Positions 44,452 through 54,356 of a stretch of DNA of 64,000 bases are shown one piece after another (the stretch's first letter is position 1; every line of letters begins with the position of its first letter). The notes beneath the pieces are model-generated. The model ran no database searches. It was not told the DNA's origin and saw only the letters and a program-made list of their open reading frames with translations. This stretch comes from Lasiosphaeris hirsuta (lineage: Eukaryota; Ascomycota; Sordariomycetes; Sordariales; Lasiosphaeriaceae), in assembly GCA_030549175.1 (NCBI GenBank), contig JAUKUA010000009.1, positions 496,001-560,000 on the forward strand. The letters run 5' to 3'. Both the position numbers and the translations under genes were made by a program.

Positions 44452-45693
44452 TCAACCTAGGCTTTTGGTGAATGGTAGAATAGTATACTCACATCCGTCT
44501 ACGTCCTCCTCGACAACCCGATGCTTAGTGCACTTCATCGCTTCCTCGACAGTCTGTGTGTTTATTTCCTTGCATACATCGTTGTTACAGCGGGCGTTCA
44601 TGGCCCGTTGCAGAGAATCGCCTTTCCAGCCTTTGAGCAACAGTTAGTACGTGTTGGCCGAAACGCAAGACAAAGGATACACCCAATACGATGGAGAAAG
44701 AAGGAGGGTACCGACCAAATACGTAGTCACCATGCTGAGTGTATCCATGCCTAATATTGTTTTAGCGTCTCGGCTTTGCCGCAGAATCGACTATAAAGAC
44801 TTACGAGTCACCAGTGCTCCAAAGAAAGGGCTGTGAGCCATCCTTGGGCCACAGCTCCTTGTCATTGAACTCCTGGGTCTAGATCCGGTAGGTCAGTGAC
44901 GGAGCTACTCTCAAAGCCGGCAAACTGGAATATCACTTACCTGCCACCTAACTTCATACATAACCTGGGGAATGACAACAGGGTGGCTCGACGGGCATTT
45001 TCCAGTCGGGCCAACATCGTTGGTTGCTGAGCCTGTTGCGTAGGTGACGTGGCTGGTATGGTCAGGGCTATCCAGGTTCTTACCGTCCCAGCATGTGGGA
45101 AAGGTGATGATGGAACGGATACCGCCCGCACAGGGCTCCTTGGGCAGTGTTTGGGAGTCTGGTGATCCGCAGTTGATATTCTTCTTATCTCCCGACGCGG
45201 GCATGCAGCGATGGCACACCTTGCGTGCTGAGCCTGCTGCCTTTAGCGAAGCGTCCCCAACGAGCATGCGGAAGCCAGGCTTGAAGGCTGTGACGGTGTT
45301 TTTCGCGTTGGACGACGGAATGTAGTACACTGTGATACCACCGTTGCCATGGAGATTCTCTTCTTGTCTTTGAGAGACGCGTTTGAATGTCCCGTTGCGG
45401 GCTCGGAAAAACAGGACGGCGGTCCAATAGTTGGAAAAGTCGTCGGAAAAGGTGCAGCTCGTGCAGGTCGAAGCTGTCGGAAGATCGAGGGTTGCTGGGT
45501 CCATGGAAGCGTTGAAGGAGTTTCCTCCGACGATTTGGTGGAGATGCGGTGATGGCATGGAACCAGGGTTAACGAGAGGATCTATCCGATCAACGACAAG
45601 CTGCGAGCAGCTGAATCGCATCATTGGCATGGTCCCCTGGCTGGAGCCGCGCTCCAGCAGGACCAGTGCCAAGGCGAGAGTTTTCCACTGCAT
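44452..45693 (-). CDS. Secreted DUF1996 protein (copy 2)
   Basis: Exons 45693-44941, 44872-44805, 44750-44716, then 44630 to the end. The signal peptide (MQWKTLALALVLLERGSSQG) fixes the start. Hallmarks: MRFSCSQLVVDRIDP, SPHLHQIVGG, FKPGFRM, GGIRSIITFPTCWDGKN, HPVVIPQV, GDYVFGWKGD. The 35-nt exon, and the 138-nt exon if the last donor (44492) is used, equal those of copy 1, so the genes share ancestry and intron positions. The 3' end is uncertain. Reading through gives a stop at 44452 after CEYTILPFTKSLG. A 36-nt intron leads to an immediate stop, and a 45-nt intron gives a six-residue end. None restores the W-L-N-x-L-P-G ending of copy 1. The gene sits between a P450 and the second Zn2Cys6 gene, divergent from the latter. 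Confidence 0.88.
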
Positions 45694-46415
45694 CTTGTGG
45701 GCAACCAACCGTACGTGAAACAAAGCTCGGTGCCTGCGATGTAAAGACCAGAATGTCGTGTGCAAAAGGCTAACCTGGATTCCCTTCCTAATATTACATG
45801 GTAGCAATGTTCCCGCTTCCCCCAGTGCGGAGCCCCTCTCCTATTGTATCTGAGTGCCGCTTTGAACTTGACAGGTTTAATCTCGACCATCATCATCTGG
45901 ATATTAATAAAATTTAGGCGTGGGTCCGGGAGTTGCTAGCGCGCAAATTACCCGAATCACGTTGAACGTCGACGCATGCTGGTGTTGGGTTTTATAGTTG
46001 ACGTTTTACCCAGCTTCATTTTACCCCGGTGTCCTCAGCAAGTGCCTTGTCAATAAGGAGGTACTTGGCTGCGCAGGCACCTCGGTGTAAAAACATCACG
46101 GGATGAACATTATCCTGGTTGGCTTGACTATGTCTCGCTACTGTGTGGAACCGAGTTCGCGCAGAGCTTATTGTCTACTTTATCAAAGCAAGGGGTCATC
46201 ATTCACATGCATGGAAGAAACCACCGTAGCAAGCTCAAGTTCTCACGTGCGGAACTACAGCGATTGTGCAGCGAACAGCGACAACGCTTGGTAAAGAAGG
46301 ATGTATGCTCACGTGACGAAAACATGAAGTGCGTGTGGGGTAGCGGTAGTGGCTACGAGCTGACAAGCCAAACAATGCACTATGTCCGGAATTCGAGATC
46401 AAACAGAATTGGGAG
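45694..46415. promoter_or_regulatory. Divergent promoter between DUF1996 copy 2 and Zn2Cys6 regulator B
   Basis: 722 nt. Two CACGTG palindromes (46244-46249 and 46310-46315) lie 167 and 101 nt before the regulator ATG. These are E-box type sites for bHLH factors. No CGG-N5-CCG is seen. Confidence 0.5.
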
Positions 46416-48482
46416 ATGGCTAGCAGCGATGTGTCCAACCCCGAGCGGAGCCGGCCAATCGCTATCGCGCCAGCGCCGTCTCCCACTCATCTCGCAGCGG
46501 CACTGAATCAACCCATGCCATACACGTGCCAGACATGCGCCAAGCGCAAAGTGAAGTGCGACAAGGCGGCTCCGACGTGCTCAACCTGCCGCAAGGCCAA
46601 GCTCGACTGCCTCTACCAAGCACCCGCGCCGAGACTGCGGAAGCGAAAGCTGAGCAACGACTCGCTGGTGGAAAGGCTGGCTCGCTATGAGCGCATCTTG
46701 CACCAACATGGCCTACTTTTGCTCGATACCGAACCCTCGCTCTCGCTACGCTGGAGCGAACCCGAGACTTCGGGGACGGGCAACCTCCACACGGGCCCAG
46801 GCAAGTCGCGCTACATCGACAGCGCTCTCTGGCGCCACCTCGGAGTGAGTTCGGACGATGGTAATGAAGAGTCCCAGGGAGTCGGTGGTGCCGCTGCCAG
46901 TCCCGCTTCCGATCCCTTGACGGCTGCCTTCTTGGCCTTCGGCTCCGCCCAGAATCTAAGCTTGCTCGAATATCACCCGACTCACGTCGAGGCGATGCTG
47001 CTCTGGGAGGCATATGCCGCTAATGTGGAGCCCATTTACAAAGTGCTGCACGTTCCCTCGGCCGTCCAGGCTATCGAGATGGCCTCCCGGCGGCCCGAGA
47101 TGATCTCAGACTCTAAAGAGTGCCTGCTGTTTGCTGTGTACCACTTTGCCGTCTTCTCCATGGCGGAGGAGGACTGCCTTCGGATCCTAGGGCAGCCACG
47201 CGCTGCTTCGCTGCAACGATACTACTTTGCCACACACCAGGCCCTTGTCAATGCGTCCTTTCTCAGGACTACCGAGTTATCGGTTCTACAGGCCCTCGTC
47301 CTCTTTCTCCTGCCCTGTCGCTACTTGTATGATCCGCAGACCTTCTGGATTTTGACGGGCGTTGCAGTGCGCATAGCGCAGCGCATGGGTCTCCACCGTG
47401 ATGGAGCGACGCTGGGCTTGCCACCGTTCGACGTTCAGATGAGACGAAGGCTCTTTTACCAACTGCTGCCGCTTGATGGGCTTGCCAGTCAAATGTCGGG
47501 CATCAGCATTCCCGTCATCCCCGACACGTGGGACACGCAACTTCCTCTCAGCATCAACGACGACCAGATGTGGCAGGGCATGACTAGTCTCCCGGAAGAG
47601 CAAAAAGGGGCGACCGACATGATGTTTTGCCTATCGCGCCTGTGTGTCGGTCAATTCTTTTCCAGCTTGGGAAAGCAGCCCAGAGACCACGGCGAGGCCG
47701 AATTAGCCATCAGCAAGGCCGAAAGCGAGGTCGAGGAGAAATACATCCGCTACTGCGATATCGTCAACCCTTTGCATTTCCTGACCATCGGCTTAGCTAG
47801 GTCGGGCATCACGGCTCTGCGTCTTCGCATTCGGCTTCCCAATGTCAGGTCCCAAGACGCCACCAACGCAGAGAGAAGGGCGGCCTTCAAGCTGGCCGAG
47901 AAAATCATGGACACCGACATAGCGGCCTATGCACATGCCGGCCTAAGGAAATACCGGTGGTACGTCAAGCCATTCTTCCTATGGGGCACATGGGACTCGT
48001 TGATACTTGTCTTGACCACGCTATGGCGGAGGGACGGGCTGCTTTCGGCCTCGGAAACCAGGGCTGCTTGGGAAAAGGTGGGCCAGGTCTACCAAAACCA
48101 TGCTGAACTGCTCGAGTTGAAGCAAGCGCTGCATGTTGCATTTGGGCGCTTGACGTTGAAGGCTTGGGATGCTCAGCAGCCGAGCAACGGCTCCCCGGAG
48201 CCATCATTTATCACAACCTTGCGTTGCTTACAGAGCCCTCGGAACCCAACAAGTGAGCCAAAAGACGCGGAAGTGGCAGAGAAGGCCTGTGTCGGTGTGC
48301 CATCTGTAAATGATGCAAGCGCGGCGTCACCAGGAGGCTCTTTGAGTGGCAGGATTCATGCAGGCAATGACCTGGATCTTGATGTGGAGGACTGGATATC
48401 CTGGGATCGATTGATTCAAGATCAAGCGCAGAGCGGTGGCGGATACCAGAACATGTTTTCGGACGACCCTCAAGCTGGGTAG
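46416..48482 (+). CDS. Zn2Cys6 transcription factor (copy B)
   Basis: Single exon, 688 aa. Zinc cluster Cys 38, 41, 48, 55, 58 and 65 (C-x2-C-x6-C-x6-C-x2-C-x6-C) in CQTCAKRKVKCDKAAPTCSTC, followed by a basic linker (LRKRKL) and a leucine-rich helix (SLVERLARYERIL). The fungal transcription-factor domain follows. Its typical block is ILTGVAVRIAQRMGLHRDGATLGLPPFDVQMRRRLFYQLLPLDG at about residues 310-355, with SGISIPVIPDTWDTQLPLSIND downstream. The acidic end (LDLDVEDWISWDRL) could be the activation region. It belongs to the group found in many metabolic clusters. Neighbours are the divergent DUF1996 gene and the downstream FAD monooxygenase. Which genes it controls is not shown by the sequence. 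Confidence 0.93.
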   Translation: MASSDVSNPERSRPIAIAPAPSPTHLAAALNQPMPYTCQTCAKRKVKCDKAAPTCSTCRKAKLDCLYQAPAPRLRKRKLSNDSLVERLARYERILHQHGLLLLDTEPSLSLRWSEPETSGTGNLHTGPGKSRYIDSALWRHLGVSSDDGNEESQGVGGAAASPASDPLTAAFLAFGSAQNLSLLEYHPTHVEAMLLWEAYAANVEPIYKVLHVPSAVQAIEMASRRPEMISDSKECLLFAVYHFAVFSMAEEDCLRILGQPRAASLQRYYFATHQALVNASFLRTTELSVLQALVLFLLPCRYLYDPQTFWILTGVAVRIAQRMGLHRDGATLGLPPFDVQMRRRLFYQLLPLDGLASQMSGISIPVIPDTWDTQLPLSINDDQMWQGMTSLPEEQKGATDMMFCLSRLCVGQFFSSLGKQPRDHGEAELAISKAESEVEEKYIRYCDIVNPLHFLTIGLARSGITALRLRIRLPNVRSQDATNAERRAAFKLAEKIMDTDIAAYAHAGLRKYRWYVKPFFLWGTWDSLILVLTTLWRRDGLLSASETRAAWEKVGQVYQNHAELLELKQALHVAFGRLTLKAWDAQQPSNGSPEPSFITTLRCLQSPRNPTSEPKDAEVAEKACVGVPSVNDASAASPGGSLSGRIHAGNDLDLDVEDWISWDRLIQDQAQSGGGYQNMFSDDPQAG

Positions 48483-49135
48483 TAGGAATTAGAAGCGACG
48501 TTATGCAGTTTTAAGCCGGTTTTTGGTTGTTGCAATTGGTGACATGGCTTACCTGAGTTTGAAAGACAAGCCTCCAAGCCAATATACTCGGGATCAACCA
48601 GTGTGCACTGTGCAGTACCGATTCTTAGATAACAAATGATAGCTCGTTGATGCTACCTGCTGAGCAACTGCAAGACGCTATTGGAAAAAGATCCATTGGA
48701 CGCTCATAGACATCGATGATCAGGGCAATGATGGAACGATTATGCGATACTGTGAGTAACTTGGTACCTGGGGGCGATGGGGGACGATGGTGGCATACAT
48801 GGAACTCCGAGTCGCAATCGTAGTTCGTGTGTGCCTTGTCGTGCCGTACCTTGGTTGCTTGGTAAGAATGTCACTAGGTTAGGGGTCACTTTTTGGTGAT
48901 TAGGGCGCCACTTCTGATTGGCGGGTGTCTCGGGTCCTCTCTCGGCCGAGCCAGGGACCAGCGCCGGGTTTCGCAGGCCCGGGGCGCGGCCGGAACGCGG
49001 TGCGAATGAGCTACGCGTCACTCGAATGTTGGTCGAGCAAACGGCAAGTCGAGTAACTGCAGAACTATAAGGTTTCTTCCCCATTCTCTGAGAGTATCAC
49101 CACACCCATCACCAACTTCAGTCCTGTCCAACATA
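48483..49135. other. Intergenic region / monooxygenase promoter
   Basis: GC-rich near 48940-49010. Contains everted/inverted CGG and CCG triplets (GCGCGGCCGGAACGCGG) but no repeated site. No gene is seen. Confidence 0.5.
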
Positions 49136-50407
49136 ATGTCCCAGCTCCGTGTTCTTGTTGTCGGGGCCTCCATTGCAGGCCCAACAGCGGCCTACTGGTT
49201 TGCTAAAGCCGGCGCCTCTGTTACCGTCATTGAGCGGTTCCCCAAACTGCGCACCCACGGACAAAACATCGACATCCGCACCGTTGGCGTGACAGTCATG
49301 CGCAAGATGCCGGGAATGGAGGAGGCTGTGCGGTCCAAAGTAAATCCACTGGATGGTATCAGCATTATCCGCCCCAACGGTCAGCCCTTTGGGGTCATCA
49401 GCGCAACTGGGGATCCCGACCAGCAGTCTCTCATTTCCGAGTACGAGATATTCCGCGGCGACCTAGCACAAATCCTCTTCGACCTGACGAGAGACAACGA
49501 GGGCATCAAGTACATATTCGGCGAGCAGGTGGCCGCGCTTCGCCAGCAGGAACAAGCAGACGGTCCTATCACGGTCGAATTCGCCAACGGCACCCCCACT
49601 TCGGTATTCGACCTGGTTGTCGCCTGTGATGGCGCAACGTCAAGAACCCGAGCCATGGCTCTTGACTGTGGTGTGCGAGACCACATCCAACCGACAAACA
49701 GCTGGGCCGCCTACTTTTCCATCTCCTCCGACCTTCTCGAGGGAACCAAGCTTGGGCGCGCATACAGCGCTGTCGGCGGCCGATTTGTCGCTGTCGGGCC
49801 CGACCCATCGCCCGTCAATCGGGTAACGCTGATGGGTGTCCACCCGCGTGACGACCCCGCTGCCATGAGCCCCTTCCGGCAGGCCCAGAAGCAGGGAGAC
49901 GATGGACTCAAGCGCTATGCGGCGCGTCACTTCCAAGGCGCCGGCTGGAAATCCGACGAGATCATCAGCGGTATGCTCGAGTCACCAGACTTTTACGCCA
50001 CCGAGATCGTGCAAGTCAAACCGCCCCGCCTGCACCAAGGGCGGGTTGTCCTGGTCGGCGACGCCGGATACGCGCCAGGCCCGACTGGTACCGGCACCAG
50101 TCTTGCCCTTGCTGGCGCCTATGTATTGGCTGGAGAAATCGCTCGGCACAAGGGCGACTTGAATGCAGGCATCGGCGGGTACGAGGAAGAAATGCGGCCC
50201 ATTGTCGATGACTTGCAAAAGATTCCACCGCTCGTCCCCACTATCTTTGCTCCGCAAACGGCATGGGGGATATGGCTGCGGAACATGCTTTTTGCCTTTA
50301 TTTGCTGGAGCAGAGTCATGAGACTCGGTCAGAAGTACTTTGCTGGCTCTTTTGCGAACAGCAAGGCCGCCAAGTACAAGCTGCGGGATTATACGTTTGA
50401 CTCGTGA
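49136..50407 (+). CDS. FAD-dependent aromatic-type monooxygenase
   Basis: Single exon, 423 aa. It belongs to the PHBH/salicylate-hydroxylase-like class A flavin monooxygenases. FAD-binding motif GASIAGPT is at residues 10-17 in a Rossmann start (RVLVVGASIAGPTAAYWF). The DG motif is VACDGATSRTR (about 161-171) and the GD motif LVGDAGYAPGPTGTGT (about 304-319). These enzymes use NAD(P)H and oxygen to hydroxylate aromatic or polyketide-like substrates. The closest-looking relatives are small soluble enzymes with a hydrophobic C-terminal helix, here WLRNMLFAFICW. With the neighbouring tannase/feruloyl esterase, aldo-keto reductase, P450 and transporter it suggests processing of phenolic compounds. 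The specific substrate is inference. Confidence 0.92.
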   Translation: MSQLRVLVVGASIAGPTAAYWFAKAGASVTVIERFPKLRTHGQNIDIRTVGVTVMRKMPGMEEAVRSKVNPLDGISIIRPNGQPFGVISATGDPDQQSLISEYEIFRGDLAQILFDLTRDNEGIKYIFGEQVAALRQQEQADGPITVEFANGTPTSVFDLVVACDGATSRTRAMALDCGVRDHIQPTNSWAAYFSISSDLLEGTKLGRAYSAVGGRFVAVGPDPSPVNRVTLMGVHPRDDPAAMSPFRQAQKQGDDGLKRYAARHFQGAGWKSDEIISGMLESPDFYATEIVQVKPPRLHQGRVVLVGDAGYAPGPTGTGTSLALAGAYVLAGEIARHKGDLNAGIGGYEEEMRPIVDDLQKIPPLVPTIFAPQTAWGIWLRNMLFAFICWSRVMRLGQKYFAGSFANSKAAKYKLRDYTFDS

Positions 50408-50604
50408 TCTGGCACCAATTTGGCTTGGTTTAGCATTCCCATGTATACTACCTTAGATTAGACGCGTCGGAACAATCCAACTCCATAGACACATGTAATT
50501 ACTAGGAACATGCCATGTGCCTTCGACATAACGAGCTCTTGGACTACATCATCTACAATCTCGTCCCCCAACAATACCTCCCTTTTCACATAGCCACAGT
50601 CTAC

Positions 50605-51650
50605 CTAGGCAGTGCCTTTGTGGGCCATCATCTCCAAGCTCTTGTGGTAGTCGCTAGTCCCGTTGCTGGGGTCTGCATCCTTAGCTTTGCACTTGCTGTA
50701 CGTCTTGCCATTACCATGTTCGCCATCGATCCTCAGAAAGCTTTGGCCCTTGGCCTTCAGCATGGCCTTGTTGGCGTCTTCAAACCAGCCGTTGATAAAG
50801 TCGCCGTGGAAGCAGTATCCGTCTCCGATCTTGGAAAGGTTAGCACCACGCTGCCGATCTGGATTGTCTTTGAGACACTTACCCCTCCACATGCAAGCTT
50901 GAAAGGAGGTACTCCCTTCCAGCCCTGTGGTATCGCAGACCGTGTGTTGTAGCGGACGGAAAACCTCAAGCTGGGCATTCTCTTCATGTTCGCCGGACAC
51001 CGCCCTCCGTTGGCCGCAGCGTATGTGTAGTCGGTAATCTTATCGGGGTTCACACAATCCGGAAACCGCAATATTGCCTGCAAGTGTGCGCTGCACGTTG
51101 AGCGAGGGAACGCCGCACGCGGGCGCGAGTTTCTGTCTTCGGGTCCGTTGCCGTCGCACCACCATGTGATCATGGTGATCTTTTCGTCAATGTCGGCTTG
51201 TGACTTTGCAGATGCATTGCCAGCCACCATGTACAGATCGGTCGGAAAGGGGATCTCAGCATGGTCAATGTTTTCATAGTACGTCTTGAATGTTGCCGGG
51301 TATATCTCGGTATAGTTATCACCGTCAACGTAGTAAAGCGTCGGCGCCCCTAGTGTCCCGTTAGCTGATGGGCGGTGCATGGACGAGAGGATGGCTCGGA
51401 TCGTAATATTCTTACAGTAGACACTTAGGTCGTTGGGGTTCTCTCCTGACGGGCACCCCTTTTGTAACTGCGCTGTTGTCGGCAAGTCCTTTGTGACAAC
51501 GTCAGAACCGTAGAATGAGTGCATGTGGGACACGTATTTTCCTGGCGACACAATTGGGTCAATATTCTTTCGCATGAACGGCTTGTGTTCAACCACAGTC
51601 AAGGCTGACGCCGTCCCCGCCACAGCGGCGATCGTGGTGGCGAATCGCAT
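50605..51650 (-). CDS. Secreted DUF1996 protein (copy 3, divergent subtype)
   Basis: Exons 51650-50883 and 50829-50605; 330 aa. The 53-nt intron has GTAAGT, a GCTAAC branch point and AAG, and joins LACGG to IGDGYCFHGDF. Signal peptide MRFATTIAAVAGTASA. The DUF1996 frame is recognisable: HKPFMRKNIDPIVSPGKYVSHMHSFYGSD, HLQAILRFPDCVNPDKI (in place of the CWDGK block of the other copies), RCPANMKRMPSLRFSVRY, GDGYCFHGDFINGW. It lacks the C-W-D-G-K motif and has one intron rather than several, so it belongs to another subgroup than copies 1 and 2. It is convergent with the FAD monooxygenase; the 197-nt spacer shows nothing else. Confidence 0.88.
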
Positions 51651-52096
51651 CTTGATTGAAATGTCAAGATCAGGTTAAAGTCGTTCTTGCACGTTGATTG
51701 TGAAGCGATCAACAGATATGGCCGCAGCATGCTTATATGCTTCCTCAGCGGCCGGCAGTTCAGTCTGGGGATGGTAGAAAAAAAAATGCGATAAGAGGAA
51801 TTTTTGACTTTGTCCAATCTAAGGCTAATATGGGCACGGAGTGCGATTGAAGCGGTTGATGTGTGGGGCAATATCACCAGATGCAATCTTTGAAGTTCTT
51901 GTGTGCTATTGGCGGAACCACCGTCTAGTATTTCCGGGGTGTGTTAACAGTCCCCAGCCCTTAGTGATAAATGCCGGAACCTTGGGCAACGGCGTCATGT
52001 GAGAGCATCTGGGGGAGCGTGGAGAATGCATCTTGTACATTTAAAGCAATGAAGACTGTGATCCGGCCAAGGAGAGATGCAGGTTTTCGCAGCCGT
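51651..52096. other. Intergenic region
   Basis: Promoter of DUF1996 copy 3 and terminator of the aldo-keto reductase gene. Nothing else is seen. Confidence 0.5.
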
Positions 52097-52994
52097 CTAT
52101 ACCTCGTCAGGTGTCTCGGTCTTGTCTAGCTTGTCCAGCTCTTCCATAGTCTGCTCGTCTATCTCAAAGTCAAACACATTGTAGTTTTCGCCAATCCGAT
52201 GAGGATTTTCACTCTTCGGGAGGACGACCCATCCCTTCTGCAAACCATATCGAACCAAGACCTGGGCAGGGGTCTTGGCGTACTTGTCGCCTATTCTTCT
52301 TAGAACAATGTCATTCATCTTTGTCCCCTCCGCCAACGGTGAATAAGCCTGGAGCGCAATACCCTGGCGCTCGCAAAACGCGACCACACCACGCTGTTGG
52401 CTCCATGGATGTAGCTGATGGGAGAAGGCCACTTAGTACACGTGGTATTTATCGACTGGAACAACGTACCTCGATTTGATTGACATGGGGCGGCCATATG
52501 GTCGCGTATTCCTTCATCTCCTCTATGTGATGGATAGAGTAATTGCTCACACCAATAGACCGAGCCTTTCCCTCATGAAAAAGCCGCTCCAGCGCTTGCC
52601 ACACCTCCTTCCGCCCCTCTGCCTCGCCCCTGATCCAGGGGATGTGGACGAGGAAAAGGTCAACGTAGGCATCGGCTCTGTCACCTGCGATTCGCTTTAC
52701 ACTGTCGGCTGCGAGACGATATGTATCACCTGGTGTGTCCCCTCTCAGGCCTTGCTTAGTCGTCACAAAGACATCAGAACGTTTTATCCCGGATTGTCGG
52801 ATTGCGGCTCCTACTTGCTCCTCATTCCGGTAGAGCTGGGCGGTATCGATCTGTCGGTAACCAGTTTCCAGCGCTGCCTTGCAAGCTGCAATGCACTTGT
52901 CCGCCGGAATCTGGTACACTCCAAACCCGAGAACCGGTATCGGTATTTTCGAGTTTCCCGGGGTCGTGGTGGAAGTACTTGATAATCCCGACAT
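52097..52994 (-). CDS. Aldo-keto reductase
   Basis: Exons 52994-52470 and 52414-52097 with a 55-nt intron; 280 aa. The catalytic tetrad is intact: D50 and Y55 in GYRQIDTAQLYRNE, K80 in VFVTTK, H117 in LFLVHIP. Further family blocks are IGVSNYS, PHVNQIELHPW, AYSPLA and the NADPH-phosphate site VVLPKSENPHRIGEN. It would reduce aldehydes or ketones with NADPH in the cytosol. The length is short but usual for AKR3/AKR5-like prokaryote-type members, and the last loop is brief (KTETPDEV). It is placed between DUF1996 copy 3 and the tannase gene. Confidence 0.92.
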
Positions 52995-54356
52995 TGCCGT
53001 TAGTTACGAAGCGACCTCGGGTGTTGAAATACTTGGGGCGCTGCCAGCTGTTTTCGAAAGGCTTTGGTTTGGGTAGGGAGGGGGCAGGAAGGACTGGGAA
53101 AGAATTTTAAACAATGGGAAGATTTACGGTAGGCTACACAGGGCCTTCTCTTAATATGTGCGCTATCAGTGCGATAGATTCGGGTCGTATTACAGGGGTA
53201 TCCCGCTGCGTGCACCATGTCCCTTGCCCCTAACGAACGTGCTTGTAGCACCTACCAATTGAAGCAGTGTATGCTGAGCAACGAGTGAGTGCCACTGGTT
53301 GGGACTACCAGATCATCCCCGCAGTTAAGCCTAAACAGGCTTCTAATCCGAGTCGAAATCCGACAGAAAATCCGAGATCTCACGGCTGTTGAGCAGCATG
53401 GTTTTATGCTTGTGGCTACCGTAGCTTCGGTTATCAGTCCATACAGCATTAGTCCACGTCTCTGGTCCACAATCTGCTGCTGCTACGGTGACATTTCAGC
53501 AACCCTATGTAGCAGTAACTAGCGTAGGAAGGTCCCTGCCTACCTATTGTGATAAGCTAAGTTGCGAGATTGAGAAAAGGATGCAGTCCAGGGCAAGCAA
53601 GTGTATCAATGCAATTATCGCCAAGAAGTCGGGTTACAGCAGCGAGCCTGTCATATTTGCAAACCTCGTTTCGAGATACAACATTCCAAGTATTTCAGAC
53701 GACGCTACAGGCGTGGAGAGTCTTTAAAGGGACCGAAATCACACAAGTAAATCAGGTTAGCAAAGAACTTGAAGGGCAGATAGCCTAGAGCTAACGGGGA
53801 TGTTGCGATGAGCGCCTCTTGGCTAAAAGCGGGCAAAATAGAAGTGAACGTAGGGAAATAGTATCACGGTGGGTTTCATGCACTCCTCGCACCAGCAAAG
53901 TAAGTTTTGGCGAGAATTATCATTGGTGTTTGCAATACTAACGCATATCCAGAGTAAATGAAAGTAGGCACGTACCGGGAGTCAGAGAATGGTTGGGTCC
54001 ACATGGCATATTGCACTCCTAAATCGGATCGTTCACCCGAGGTAGACGCGTGCAATTCAGCCGGTTGTTCTATACGTAACTAGGGTAGCCTGAGTTCCTC
54101 ATGTTGTACTGGTGAGCAAGGAATCGCAGCCGATGGATCCCGCAACGCGTGGAGGATTTGGTTGATCTCGTCAAGCAACAGAGGCTAATTACCATAAGGC
54201 GCTACCAACCTTCTGGGAGGTTGTTTTTTCTTCGCCTACTTCAGGTATGTTTACCGCCAGCCCGGGTTGCTCTACCTTGTCCTTGGACTCGATCACCTCG
54301 GCACTCCTCCCTCCCACCAGGCGACCCTTCATTCTTTCCCATACGGGTTGATCGCC
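52995..54356. other. Divergent intergenic region
   Basis: 1.36 kb between the aldo-keto reductase (minus) and the tannase (plus). Several 60-80 codon frames are without motifs. A stretch near 53290-53350 faintly recalls 5S rRNA but does not hold up. No gene is supported. Confidence 0.45.

Noticed and set aside
53285..53350. Stretch faintly like 5S rRNA (GGTTGGG...ACTACCAG...AGTTAAGCC)
   Set aside because: Only short blocks match, in the wrong spacing, and the paired arms of 5S rRNA cannot be drawn.
54267..54356. Upstream ATG of the tannase gene
   Set aside because: It would place 30 residues before a clear signal peptide; ATG 54357 is the better start.
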